This document shows, one piece after another, positions 8,134 through 17,700 of a stretch of DNA of 64,000 nt (within the stretch, counting starts at the first letter, position 1; each line of letters starts with the position of its first letter). The position numbers were made by a program, and so were the translations under genes. The stretch spans positions 33,118-97,117 of the forward strand of contig JAMXLJ010000166.1 of NCBI GenBank assembly GCA_024281095.1, given 5' to 3'. The notes under the pieces were generated by a model. It had not been told where the DNA came from and made no database searches. It was given only the letters and a program-made list of their open reading frames with translations. This DNA comes from Acidimicrobiia bacterium. GTDB taxonomy: Bacteria > Actinomycetota > Acidimicrobiia > IMCC26256 > JAMXLJ01.

Positions 8134-9840
8134 ATGACCCGAATTCTCGGTGTTTGTCACGACGTCTTCATTTGCTCGGCGTGCATCGTCGAGGACGGAG
8201 ATGTCGTGGTCGCGATCCCGGAGGAGCGCCTCGACCGGGTGAAGATGAGCAATGTCTTCCCGACGACCGCGGTGCAGGCGTGCCTCGAGCAAGCGGGCAT
8301 CGACATGTCAGAGCTCGACGAAATAGCGGTGGCCTGGAATCCAGTGATCGATCTCGAGACGACTCCTTCTGGCTACCTGAACGCACGACGGTGGCGGGTG
8401 GAGCACCTCACCCAGGTTCCCGCGCGGTTCCTCGGGTTGGCCGGGCGGCAGGCCGGTGCCACCGCGACGTTCATCGACTTGTGGCCGGACGCGCCCCCTA
8501 TCACGTACGTCGACCACTACCTCGCACACCTTGCAAACGCCGTGTATCTCTCGCCCTATGAGGAGTGCGCGGCAGCGGTGATCGACGGACGTGCCGAACG
8601 TCGGACCGGCATGCTCGCTCGCGCGAGCGGCGTCGATCTCGAGGTGCTCGGAGAGACGAACTTCCCGCAATCGCTCGGCTTGATGTACGGCGCGGTGACG
8701 CAGTACCTCGGGTTCACGCCGGACTCCGACGAGTGGAAGGTCATGGCGCTCGCCGCGTATGCCGACGCCGACAACGAGTTCCTGGCCCCGATGCGTCGGC
8801 TCGTCGAGATCGATGAAGCAGGTGGGTTCTCCGTCGCGCTCGAGTACTTCGCGTACTACAACTTCTGGGATCGCCGCATGTACTCCGACCGCTTCGTGGA
8901 GACCTTCGGCCCACCGCGAGCGAGGGCCGAGGACATCACCGAGCGGCACCAGCGCATTGCCGCGGCGCTTCAGCTCGTGTTCGAGGAGAGCATGGCCGGC
9001 ATTCTCCGCGCGCTCCATGCCCGTACGGGCCTGGATCGGCTCGTGCTCACCGGCGGCTGCGCGATGAACAGCGCGTTCAACGGCAAGATCAGCGAGCTCA
9101 CCCCGTTTCGCGAATCATTCATCACGAGCTGTCCCGATGACTCCGGCACGTCGATCGGTGCGGCGCTCTACCGTCACGGCGTTCTCACGGGAACCCGCTC
9201 CGCGGCGTTCTCGCCCACCAACTACTGGGGTCCCTCCTACAGCGACGAGGACTGTCGGGCGACAGTGGAGAGCTTCAAGCTTCCGAATCACACCGTGGTC
9301 GACGATCCGGCCGAGGCCGCGGCCCGCGACCTCGTCGTCGGCCGGCTCATCGGCTGGTTCCAAGGTCCGATGGAGTTCGGGCAGCGAGCGCTCGGGAACC
9401 GTTCGATCCTCGCGGACCCGCGCCACGCCGACGTCAAGGACCGCGTCAACGCGGCGGTGAAGTACCGGGAGAGCTTTCGGCCGTTCGCGCCGGCGGTGCT
9501 CGCCGAACATGTCCCAGCGTGGTTCGAGTGCCCGATCGGGACCCATGTTCCGTTCATGGAACGGGTCCTGCGATTCCGGCCGGAACGCGCTGCCGAAGTG
9601 CCCGCTGTGGTGCACGCCGACGGCACCGGCCGCCTGCAGTCGGTCGATGCCTCCACCAACCCTCGATTCCACGCGTTGATCCGGTCGTTTCACGAGAAGA
9701 CAGGAATCCCGATGGTGCTCAACACGAGCTTCAATTTGAACGGCGAGCCGATCGTGTGCACGCCGAGGGACGCGGTCCGCACGTTCTTCTCGTGCGGTCT
9801 CGACGTGCTCTACCTCGGCAACGTCCGCATCGAGAAATGA
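8134..9840 (+). CDS. Carbamoyltransferase (NodU/CmcH family)
   Basis: This enzyme of about 568 residues transfers a carbamoyl group from carbamoyl phosphate to a hydroxyl, usually on a sugar, through an adenylated intermediate. It starts ILGVCHDVFICSACIVEDG, a family-typical opening in which the usual GHD/DAS motif is recognisable. YVDHYLAHLANA supplies the metal-site histidines. The C-terminal YrdC-like domain has GPMEFGQRALGNRSILADPR and VLNTSFNLNGEPIV. The ATG at 8134 lies in a 166-nt gap after the priming transferase gene. It overlaps the downstream aminotransferase by ATGA. It probably decorates a sugar of the exopolysaccharide. Confidence 0.9.
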   Translation: MTRILGVCHDVFICSACIVEDGDVVVAIPEERLDRVKMSNVFPTTAVQACLEQAGIDMSELDEIAVAWNPVIDLETTPSGYLNARRWRVEHLTQVPARFLGLAGRQAGATATFIDLWPDAPPITYVDHYLAHLANAVYLSPYEECAAAVIDGRAERRTGMLARASGVDLEVLGETNFPQSLGLMYGAVTQYLGFTPDSDEWKVMALAAYADADNEFLAPMRRLVEIDEAGGFSVALEYFAYYNFWDRRMYSDRFVETFGPPRARAEDITERHQRIAAALQLVFEESMAGILRALHARTGLDRLVLTGGCAMNSAFNGKISELTPFRESFITSCPDDSGTSIGAALYRHGVLTGTRSAAFSPTNYWGPSYSDEDCRATVESFKLPNHTVVDDPAEAAARDLVVGRLIGWFQGPMEFGQRALGNRSILADPRHADVKDRVNAAVKYRESFRPFAPAVLAEHVPAWFECPIGTHVPFMERVLRFRPERAAEVPAVVHADGTGRLQSVDASTNPRFHALIRSFHEKTGIPMVLNTSFNLNGEPIVCTPRDAVRTFFSCGLDVLYLGNVRIEK

Positions 9841-10994
9841 GGACGCCCGCGGTCCTTGGTGGGTCGCCGGCGTTCCCCGACGGCCTGCAGTTCGCCCGTC
9901 CGACGTCGCCACCACTGAACCGTGTCATGGCGCGGCTCGCGCCCTCTCACGACCGGGGCATCCTTACGAACGGTCCGCTCGTGCGGGAACTCGAGGAGCG
10001 CATCGCGCGAAGGCTCGGCTGCCGGCATGTCGTGGCCGTGTCATCTTGTACCGCCGGACTCATGCTTGCGTTCCGGGCGCTCGGGGCCAGCGGACCGGTC
10101 GTACTCCCGAGCTTCACGTTCGCGGCTTCCGCTCACGCCGTTGCGTGGAACGGCTTGGAGCCGCGCTTCGTGGAATGCGACCGCTTGACGTTCCAGCTGG
10201 ACCTCGTCGACGCGGCCCGCCACCTCGGCGGCGCCGCAGCTCTCCTGGCCGTGCACGTGTTCGGCGCACCGTGCGCTCCCGCCAAGACGGAAGCGCTCGC
10301 GCTCGAGGCGGGCGTGCCTCTCGTATTCGACGGAGCCGCGGCGATGGGCGCACGTACCGGCGACCGGCCGGTCGGCGGTTTCGGAGACGTCGAGGTGTTC
10401 AGCCTGAGCCCCACCAAACCGTTGATCGCGGGTGAAGGCGGCCTGGTCGCGACGAACAGGGACGACATCGACCACATGGTTCGCATCGGACGCGACTATG
10501 CGAATCCGGGCGACTATGACACGCGATTCGTCGGCCTGAACGCTCGGATGTCGGAGTTCCACGCCGCGGTTGCGCTCGAGTCGCTCGAGACGCTGGACGA
10601 CCAACTTGCCGTCCGCGCTCTGCTGGCGAGTCGATATCGGGACGGCCTCGCGTCGGTTCCCGGGCTTCACCTGCAGCAGATCGAGCCCGGGGACGTTCCG
10701 ACTTGGAAGGATCTCACGGTTTCGGTCGACCCGGAAGGCTTCGGGATCACCCGTGACCAACTGGTCGAGGCGCTCGGCGCCGACGGCATCGACACACGGT
10801 CGTATTTCGACCCCCCCGTCCACCGACACCGGGCCTACACCTCTTGCGCGACCGACCGGCTGCCCGCTACCGACGCCACCGCGTCTTCAGTCGTGAGCTT
10901 GCCGATCTATCCCGGGCTCTCCCTTCGCGACGTGGACAAGGTGGTCGCCGCGGTTCGGGCCGCGCCGGCAATGGCCGGCCGGCGCCCGATTTGA
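9837..10994 (+). CDS. DegT/DnrJ/EryC1/StrS aminotransferase
   Basis: This is a PLP-dependent sugar aminotransferase of 385 residues that aminates a keto-sugar nucleotide. The PLP lysine is in FSLSPTKPLIAGEGG. Other family features are VSSCTAGLMLAFRALG, LPSFTFAASAHAV and the C-terminal PVHRHRAY. It is cotranscribed with the carbamoyltransferase gene through an ATGA overlap and lies upstream of a CapD-type dehydratase that could provide the 4-keto-sugar substrate. Together they suggest a 4-amino-4,6-dideoxy sugar in the polysaccharide, which is inference. Confidence 0.9.
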   Translation: MRTPAVLGGSPAFPDGLQFARPTSPPLNRVMARLAPSHDRGILTNGPLVRELEERIARRLGCRHVVAVSSCTAGLMLAFRALGASGPVVLPSFTFAASAHAVAWNGLEPRFVECDRLTFQLDLVDAARHLGGAAALLAVHVFGAPCAPAKTEALALEAGVPLVFDGAAAMGARTGDRPVGGFGDVEVFSLSPTKPLIAGEGGLVATNRDDIDHMVRIGRDYANPGDYDTRFVGLNARMSEFHAAVALESLETLDDQLAVRALLASRYRDGLASVPGLHLQQIEPGDVPTWKDLTVSVDPEGFGITRDQLVEALGADGIDTRSYFDPPVHRHRAYTSCATDRLPATDATASSVVSLPIYPGLSLRDVDKVVAAVRAAPAMAGRRPI

Positions 10995-11000
10995 GCCTTG

Positions 11001-11029
11001 AGGCCGGACGGCGTCGGAATGTCCGGCCT
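11001..11029 (+). terminator. Hairpin after aminotransferase gene
   Basis: A perfect 9-bp inverted repeat, AGGCCGGAC and GTCCGGCCT, with an 11-nt loop, starts six bases after the aminotransferase stop. There is no T tract, which is common in GC-rich actinobacteria. It is the likely end of the 5.4-11.0 kb operon. Confidence 0.55.
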
Positions 11030-11150
11030 ACTAGCGCGGGGAGCGTCGTCCGGGGTACGGTCGTTTGATGCGTCTTTGACGTTCGCATGTGGACCTTTGA
11101 ACCACGCAGCGAGCGCACAATGACGCACATGTCTCGGGTGGGGGGCAGGC

Positions 11151-13079
11151 ATGTCGGAGGCACTGGCTACAGGCGTCGAGGCGCGAGCGACGCGCTCGCG
11201 GCGTCCCACGTTGCGGCCGACCGGGGCCGTGCGGGCCGTCGTCGACGCCGTGATCTGGTTGGTCGCGCTGTACATCGCGGTCTTGCTTCGGCTGGATTTC
11301 AAGATCACGCGGCTCGACGGTTTCGAGGTCGGCCTCCTGGTTCCGGTCGCCTGGGTCGCTCAATGGGTGGTGGGGTACTGGGTCGGCCTGTACAGCGGAC
11401 GCTGGATCCTCGGGTCGTTCGATGAAGTTCCCGCGCTCGTGCGCGCGGCCGTCTCGGTGACCGCCGTGCTGTTCGCCGTCGATCTGTTCGTAGACAACCC
11501 ACGTCCGGCTCCGCTGAGCAGTGTCGTGGCGGCGGGCACGATCGCGCTCGTCGGCCTCTGCGGCGCGCGGTACAGCGGTCGCAGCCTGCTCGACCGGCGT
11601 CGCCGGGCGCGCGTCTCCGGCGGTGTGCGCGCCATCGTGTTCGGTGCGGGCGATGGCGGGCAGCGCATCGTCCAGGCCATGCTCTACGACAGCAAGAGCC
11701 CGTTTGTTCCCGTAGCGATCCTCGACGACGACCCGTCGAAGCGAAACCTCTCGATATGCGGTATTCGCGTGCTCGGCGAACGGTCTGCCATCGAAGCCGT
11801 CGCGCGTTCGCACGACGCCTCGGTGTTGATCGTCGCGATCCCGACAGGCGACGGCACACTCGTACGCGAGCTCGCGAGACTCGGGCAAGAGGCCGGGCTC
11901 GAGGTGCGTGTGCTGCCCTCTGTACCCGAGCTCTTGGGCAGCAACGTCGGGCTCGGTGATCTCCGCATTCCGAACGAGTCCGATCTCCTCGGGCGGCGGA
12001 AGATCGAGACCGACCTTCGGTCGGTCTCGCGTTATCTCCACGGCAAACGAGTCGTGGTGACGGGAGCCGGTGGTTCGATCGGTTCGGAGCTCTGTCGACA
12101 GATCGCCGAGCTCGGCCCGGCCGAGCTGCTCCTCTTGGATCACGACGAGTACGGACTTCACACGGTTCAGCTGTCACTCGAAGGCCGGGCACTGCTCGAT
12201 ACGCCGGACGTCCTCCTCGTGGACGTCCGCGATCACGAGCGTGTCGCCGAGGTCTTCCGCTCGGTCCGGCCGCAAGTCGTGTTCCATGCGGCCGCCTTGA
12301 AGCATCTTCCGCTCTTGCAGTCGCACCCGAACGAGGCGCTCAAAACGAACATCTGGGGGACACTGTCCGTGCTCGATGCCGCCGCTCGCGTCGGCGTGGA
12401 GCGTTTCGTCAACATCTCCACGGACAAGGCAGCGGATCCGTGCAACGCACTCGGTTATTCCAAGCGGATCACCGAGTTGCTGACCGCCCACTTTGCACGG
12501 AACGAGCCCGGTATCTACGTGAGCGTCCGGTTTGGCAACGTTCTCGGAAGCCGTGGGTCCGTGCTCACTTCTTTTCAGAGGCAGCTCGCCTCTGGTGGGC
12601 CGCTCACGGTCACCGACCCCGACGTGACGCGCTACTTCATGACTGTCGAGGAAGCGGTTCAGCTCGTCGTGCAGGCGGGCGCGATTGGTCGTTCGGGCCA
12701 GGTGCTCGTGCTCGACATGGGTAAGCCGGTGCGCATCGCCGACATCGCGCGCCAGCTCGCAGTGGCGAGCAGGTCCGACGTGGCGATCGAGTACACGGGG
12801 CTTCGCCCGGGCGAGAAGATGCATGAACAGTTGTTCTGCGAGGCCGAACACGCCGGGCCGGGCCCGCATCCGCTCATCCGCCATGCCGAGGTCCCGCCGC
12901 TGCACCCGGACTTCGTCCGTGGCATCGACGCCGTGCTCCCGGCACACGAGATGCTCGAAGTCCTGCGCTGCTTGGCAACCAAGCCGATCGCGGACAAGGA
13001 CGTGGTGATCGATCTGGTGGACGGCCGTGAGCTGGACGACGCCTCGGAGAACGCGGGCGCGGTCGCAATTGGCGAGTGA
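11151..13079 (+). CDS. CapD/FlaA1-type membrane nucleotide-sugar dehydratase/epimerase
   Basis: This polysaccharide-biosynthesis protein of 642 residues probably makes a 4-keto-6-deoxy sugar nucleotide (4,6-dehydratase, PglF/WbpM-like). The first 150 residues contain about four membrane segments. A CoA-binding-like Rossmann domain follows (IVFGAGDGGQRI near residue 165), then the extended SDR domain with VVVTGAGGSIGSELC near residue 300. The active-site region is STDKAADPCNALGYSKRI. The tyrosine of the usual YxxxK is replaced, here by Leu rather than the Met found in FlaA1. It may feed the DegT aminotransferase. Confidence 0.9.
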   Translation: MSEALATGVEARATRSRRPTLRPTGAVRAVVDAVIWLVALYIAVLLRLDFKITRLDGFEVGLLVPVAWVAQWVVGYWVGLYSGRWILGSFDEVPALVRAAVSVTAVLFAVDLFVDNPRPAPLSSVVAAGTIALVGLCGARYSGRSLLDRRRRARVSGGVRAIVFGAGDGGQRIVQAMLYDSKSPFVPVAILDDDPSKRNLSICGIRVLGERSAIEAVARSHDASVLIVAIPTGDGTLVRELARLGQEAGLEVRVLPSVPELLGSNVGLGDLRIPNESDLLGRRKIETDLRSVSRYLHGKRVVVTGAGGSIGSELCRQIAELGPAELLLLDHDEYGLHTVQLSLEGRALLDTPDVLLVDVRDHERVAEVFRSVRPQVVFHAAALKHLPLLQSHPNEALKTNIWGTLSVLDAAARVGVERFVNISTDKAADPCNALGYSKRITELLTAHFARNEPGIYVSVRFGNVLGSRGSVLTSFQRQLASGGPLTVTDPDVTRYFMTVEEAVQLVVQAGAIGRSGQVLVLDMGKPVRIADIARQLAVASRSDVAIEYTGLRPGEKMHEQLFCEAEHAGPGPHPLIRHAEVPPLHPDFVRGIDAVLPAHEMLEVLRCLATKPIADKDVVIDLVDGRELDDASENAGAVAIGE

Positions 13080-13136
13080 TCACCTGATGCCCGTCGGCGG
13101 GGCTCTCCGAGGTCGGAACTTCCTCGGGAGGAGTGT

Positions 13137-14768
13137 GTGAGGGTCGACTCCCGCGTCGCCGTGGACGTGCTCGACGAGCCGCGGCGCCGGTCCCCCGTGG
13201 TCGAAGACGGCCCGTTCACCGGCCCCCTCGGAAGGCTCTTCGCGGCAGCGGTCGTCGCCGTCATCGCGGTCGGCGTCGTGATGCGGTTCGTGGTGCGGTC
13301 GCCGCTGTGGGAAGACGAGGCGCTGACGGTGCCGATCGCCCGCCGTCCCATCGGGCAGCTCCCGCACCTGTTGTCGCACGACGGATCGCCGCCCGTCTAC
13401 TACGTGCTGCTGCATATCTGGATCAAGGCGTTCGGTACCGGCAAGATCGCGGTGCGGGGTCTCTCCGGTGTCATCGGCGTCGCGACGTTGCCCGCGGCCT
13501 ACTTCGTCGGCCGCAGGATCGGCGGTCGGGACCGCGTTCGGTCGCAGTGGATCGCCTGGGCGGCAGTCCTCATCGTGGCCACGTCGCCGTACGCGCTCCG
13601 GTACTCGAGCGAGGTCCGCATGTACCAGCTCGAAGCGCTCCTTGTCCTTGTCGGATACGTGCTCGTGGCGAACGCACTGGAACGGCCGACATTGGGCTGG
13701 CTCACCGGCATCGCGGTCATGACCGCGCTGCTGCTCTATACGCAGTACTGGATCTTCTACGTGCTGGCGGCCGTCGTCGTCGCGCTCGCGGTCGAGGTTC
13801 GCCACGTTGGTGTCCGTTCGGCACCGGGACGCGTGCTGGGAGCGATCGCGGTCGGATGTCTCGCCTTCGTGCCCTGGCTGCCGACCTTCCTGTACCAGTC
13901 GCGTCGCACGGGCACCCCGTGGGCGATGCGCGTGAACCCGCTCCTCGCCGGTTTCCGCCTGCTCCTCGGCTTCGCCGGCCAGATCGGGATGGCGGCGTAC
14001 ACCTTGGTGGCGATGCTGTGCTTCTTGGGCATTCTCGGGCTGTTCGGTGTCGCGACGGAGCGATACCGAACGGAACTGGACTGGCGAACGCGACCGGACA
14101 TCCGATGGTGCGCGTACGTGACCGGAGCGACGGTCGTGATCGGGCTCTCGCTCGCATACGTCGGCGTCGGTGCAGCCGCGATCCGTTACCCCGCGATCAT
14201 CTTCGGCCTCTTCTGCGTCGTGGTGGCCGCCGGTGTCGTGGCGCTCGGCGACCGGCTTCTCCGCTACGGCGCTCTGGGTCTCGTCGTCGTATCCGGCCTC
14301 GTCGGCGGCTACCACAACTCGGTCCGGCTCCGGACGCAGGCCGCCGAGGTTGCCCGAGCGGTGAACGCCACCGCGGTAGCAGCCGACATCGTCATCTATT
14401 GCCCGGATCAACTCGGCCTCGACGCCTACCGTCTCGTGAGACCATCGGTACGGCAGTATGCGTTCCCGACGTTCGCTTCGCCGGAGATCATCGACTGGGT
14501 CGACTATGCACACCGGAACCAGGAGTTCCACGCGGCGGGTATCGCCGGGAATCTCGCCGACCCCGCGACGTTCGCAGCCGAGGCCGTTCGGCGGGCTGGT
14601 CCCGCGGGGTCGATCTGGTACGTCTGGTCAGACGGGTACAAGACGTTCGGCAACAAGTGCTCGGCGATTTCCCGCGAGCTCGGGAAGCTGCGCCCGAATG
14701 CGAGCAGGGTCGTGCGGGCGCGGCTCACCGTCTTCGAAAGCGAGAACGTGACGAGATTCTCGCCCTGA
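13137..14768 (+). CDS. GT-C membrane glycosyltransferase (GT39/ArnT-like)
   Basis: This is a polytopic membrane protein of 543 residues with about ten hydrophobic segments. The first periplasmic loop holds SPLWEDEALTVPI, with the acidic DE pair that is the catalytic or metal site of GT-C enzymes using polyprenyl-phosphate sugars. It also has the SHDGSPPVYYVLLHIW motif of the Dol-P-Man mannosyltransferase-like group. A soluble C-terminal tail of about 120 residues follows. The GTG start is supported by a GGGAGGAG ribosome-binding site at 13126-13133. It lies convergent to the AftD homologue, with only 14 nt between stops. Confidence 0.82.
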   Translation: MRVDSRVAVDVLDEPRRRSPVVEDGPFTGPLGRLFAAAVVAVIAVGVVMRFVVRSPLWEDEALTVPIARRPIGQLPHLLSHDGSPPVYYVLLHIWIKAFGTGKIAVRGLSGVIGVATLPAAYFVGRRIGGRDRVRSQWIAWAAVLIVATSPYALRYSSEVRMYQLEALLVLVGYVLVANALERPTLGWLTGIAVMTALLLYTQYWIFYVLAAVVVALAVEVRHVGVRSAPGRVLGAIAVGCLAFVPWLPTFLYQSRRTGTPWAMRVNPLLAGFRLLLGFAGQIGMAAYTLVAMLCFLGILGLFGVATERYRTELDWRTRPDIRWCAYVTGATVVIGLSLAYVGVGAAAIRYPAIIFGLFCVVVAAGVVALGDRLLRYGALGLVVVSGLVGGYHNSVRLRTQAAEVARAVNATAVAADIVIYCPDQLGLDAYRLVRPSVRQYAFPTFASPEIIDWVDYAHRNQEFHAAGIAGNLADPATFAAEAVRRAGPAGSIWYVWSDGYKTFGNKCSAISRELGKLRPNASRVVRARLTVFESENVTRFSP

Positions 14769-14782
14769 GCGGGCGAGACCGC

Positions 14783-17700
14783 TCAATCCGTCGCCGACTC
14801 GTCCCGGTGCCGTTCCGCCCCGTTGGCCGCGGCGCGAGCCGATGCGATCTCGACGACGGCTTCGCACGCGACGAACGCGACCGCGAGCCAGCCAAGTGTC
14901 CGCACACGCCAGAGCTGCGTCGGCCACTCGAAGATCGGCTTCAGGTGCGTCACGAACTGACTCGCTGCCGCGTACAGCCCGCACAGCCCCAATGCGACGA
15001 ACGGCAAGAGGCGCAGGACGATCCGCCAGCGCGGTCGCGTCATGACGAGCAGGACGAGCGCGCCGGTGACCACGCCGCACCACGGGCGAACCAGCGCACT
15101 ACCGATGATGGTCGCGATCACGACGGTGCCCGCGATCGTGGCGTTGCTCGCTCGACCCGCTTCCACCAGCGCAGGCGACGCCAGCTCCGGAATCACGAGC
15201 GCGGGCGCGTCCCCTGTGGTCGACGCCAGGAGCGTCCGACGTTGCCGGCGCGAGCGGCCCGTTGTGAGCACGAGGATGCCCAGACACATCACTCCTCCGG
15301 CTACCGAAAGCGCCAGCGCAGTCCACACCGTGTGCTGTGGCGTCCAGTCCAAAGTCACTGTGATCGGCGCGCCCGGTCGGCTGGGCCTGACGAACCAGCC
15401 GTTGGCGTAGCCGTCGATGAGTTGTGAGTGGCCGAGGCTTCTGCCGTCCGCCGTGGCGATCCAACCCGGGTTCGAACTCTGCCCGAGGACGAGCCAAAAG
15501 GGTTCGGTGGCCGACTCGACGCGTACCTTCGCCGAGGTCCGGCTCTGACTGACGACCTTGAACCGCGGGGCAGGAGCCGCGCGGGTCGAGGGGCGCGCCG
15601 CGCCTGCTTCGCCGAGTGGCGGCGTGGCATTCATGCCGTTCGGCCCGGCGATCGGCGCCGGCGAACCGCCCGATGCTGATGACAGGAAGACCTGGTCGAA
15701 GTCCAGTCCCGTCGTCTTCCCGAGCGCGCTGCGGAGCACGTGGCTCCCGGCTGCGAGGTCGACACCATTGTCCGCGGTGCAGGTCTCCAGACGAAGCGGG
15801 CGGTAGCTCTCGGCATCTGCGGTGCTGCCGACAATACGGACGGGGAGGGGCTTGCCGTCGACGGAAAGCAAGTCGGTTCGGCACGCGTCGGGAAGCTGCG
15901 CGGGCTCACTGGCGCGGCGGATGCCGGGTATTCCTGCCTCTGCGATGGCGACCGGCATCGTCATCGCGGAGGCGCTGTAGTACTCGAGGGTGTGCACGGG
16001 ACGGGCTGAGCCGATCGTGATGCGGAACGTCCGACCTGTGACAGCTGGAAAGCCGACATGGACGTCAGTCGTGGCGTTCAACCTCTTCTGGTCGGCGATC
16101 GTCGGGAGGTCGATCGTCCGTGTCGCTCCGTCGTCGGAAGTCAGCTGGAGCTGTGTCGGCACGGAATGCCGACCGTCGGCAACGATGCTGAGGTCGAGAT
16201 GGTCGAAGGTGATGGGCTGGGCGGTCGTGACCTGCATCCACTGACCGACCGGGTTCGCGAACTTCGTACTCCAAGCCGTGGCCGGGTTCCCATCGAATGC
16301 CGATGACGCTCTCGCTTGCGGATCGCCATCGAGGTACTCCGAGGACACGGCGCGAATTCCGCCTTGCTCGACGGGGGGAACTCCGAGGAGACGATCGATC
16401 ACGTCGTCGGGCGCCGCCGGATCCACACGAATCGTGCCGCCGAGCGCGAAGGAACGGGCTGTCGGAAGGGTGAAGGCACGCACGAGATCGAGTTCGGGGT
16501 CGTAACGGGGCGGTACCGGGTACTGCCGGTCCCGGGTCATCGCGAGCACGAGCGGATGGTTCAGCGAGCCGGCACCGACGGCCTGGAGCAGATCCGTGGG
16601 CATCCGGACGATCTCGGCGACACGCACGTCGGTGCTGCCGGCGCGGCTGTCGCGGAGCCTGACCTCCGCGAAGCCGACGGGCGACAATCCCCCGTACGCG
16701 TACCGATGGCCGACGTTCGTGCCATCGATGCGGATCTCCAACTTCGAGAACCGGCGGCGTGGGAACGTGACGTTCTCACCCTTCGCGGACGGATCGCGAG
16801 AAGCTGGCCCGAGCCGGCGGGTGACCTTGTGCTTGCCGTCGAAGGTCAGTGTGACCTTCGTGATGTACCGGTCGCGCGGGCCGTTCAGAGGCTGCACGAG
16901 ATCGACATGGTCTGTAGTGATCGGATGGTCGAGCGTGATGCTCAGCTTCTCTCCGATGACATTTGCGAACGCGCCGACCTTCCACGCCGTGGTCGGGTCA
17001 CCGTCGAGTGCGCGTTCCGCGCGGTCTTCCGGGGTATACGACACCGGGTTGCCGTAACGGCTGGCTCGGACCGATGTCACACCTTGCTGCTCGACGACCG
17101 TGTACGCGGACGGGGGCGCGCCCGGGAAAAGGTCCAGTCGCGCGTCCGAGGTGTCCTGCACGAGCGGCGTTTCACCCGCTTGCTCGGTGTACCCGAGGTT
17201 GTCCCGCACCGTGCTCCAGCGGCGAGCCTGCTGCCGGTTCGTGTCCGTGACGACGAGGACCCCGTCGCTTCCGATGCGCTGCCGAAGCGCAGCCGGATCA
17301 CTGGCATACGAACCCGAGTAGAACACCGCTCGATTCGAGTCGAGAAGCCCCGTCGTCGCGAGATCGACCAGCCCCTCTCCGCTTCCGGCGACGACGAGCG
17401 GTTGTGCGCTCGGAGCGGTATGGATGATCGGCGTCGGGTTCTGGACGCGCAGGGTCGCTACTGGTGGCACCGATGGGGCGGCGGGGAGCGCAAGTACACG
17501 CTCGTCGATTCGCGGAAACGTTGACTTGCCCGGTATGACGGTACCGAAGGTCTGCGCCGCGTCAAGGCCTGGCGGTGGTATTCGGAACATGTCCCACAAC
17601 AGCCGCGGACGGATGAGGTCGTAGCGATCGGTTTGGATGTCCATGCGCAACGTCACGTCTCCGACGCTGAGGAGCCGGGCGACGGACGCGACGGCAGCCG

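Noticed and set aside
7964..8136. 57-codon frame from an ATG overlapping the sugar-transferase stop
   Set aside because: Composition is His/Arg/Ala-rich with no homology signal; treated as intergenic.
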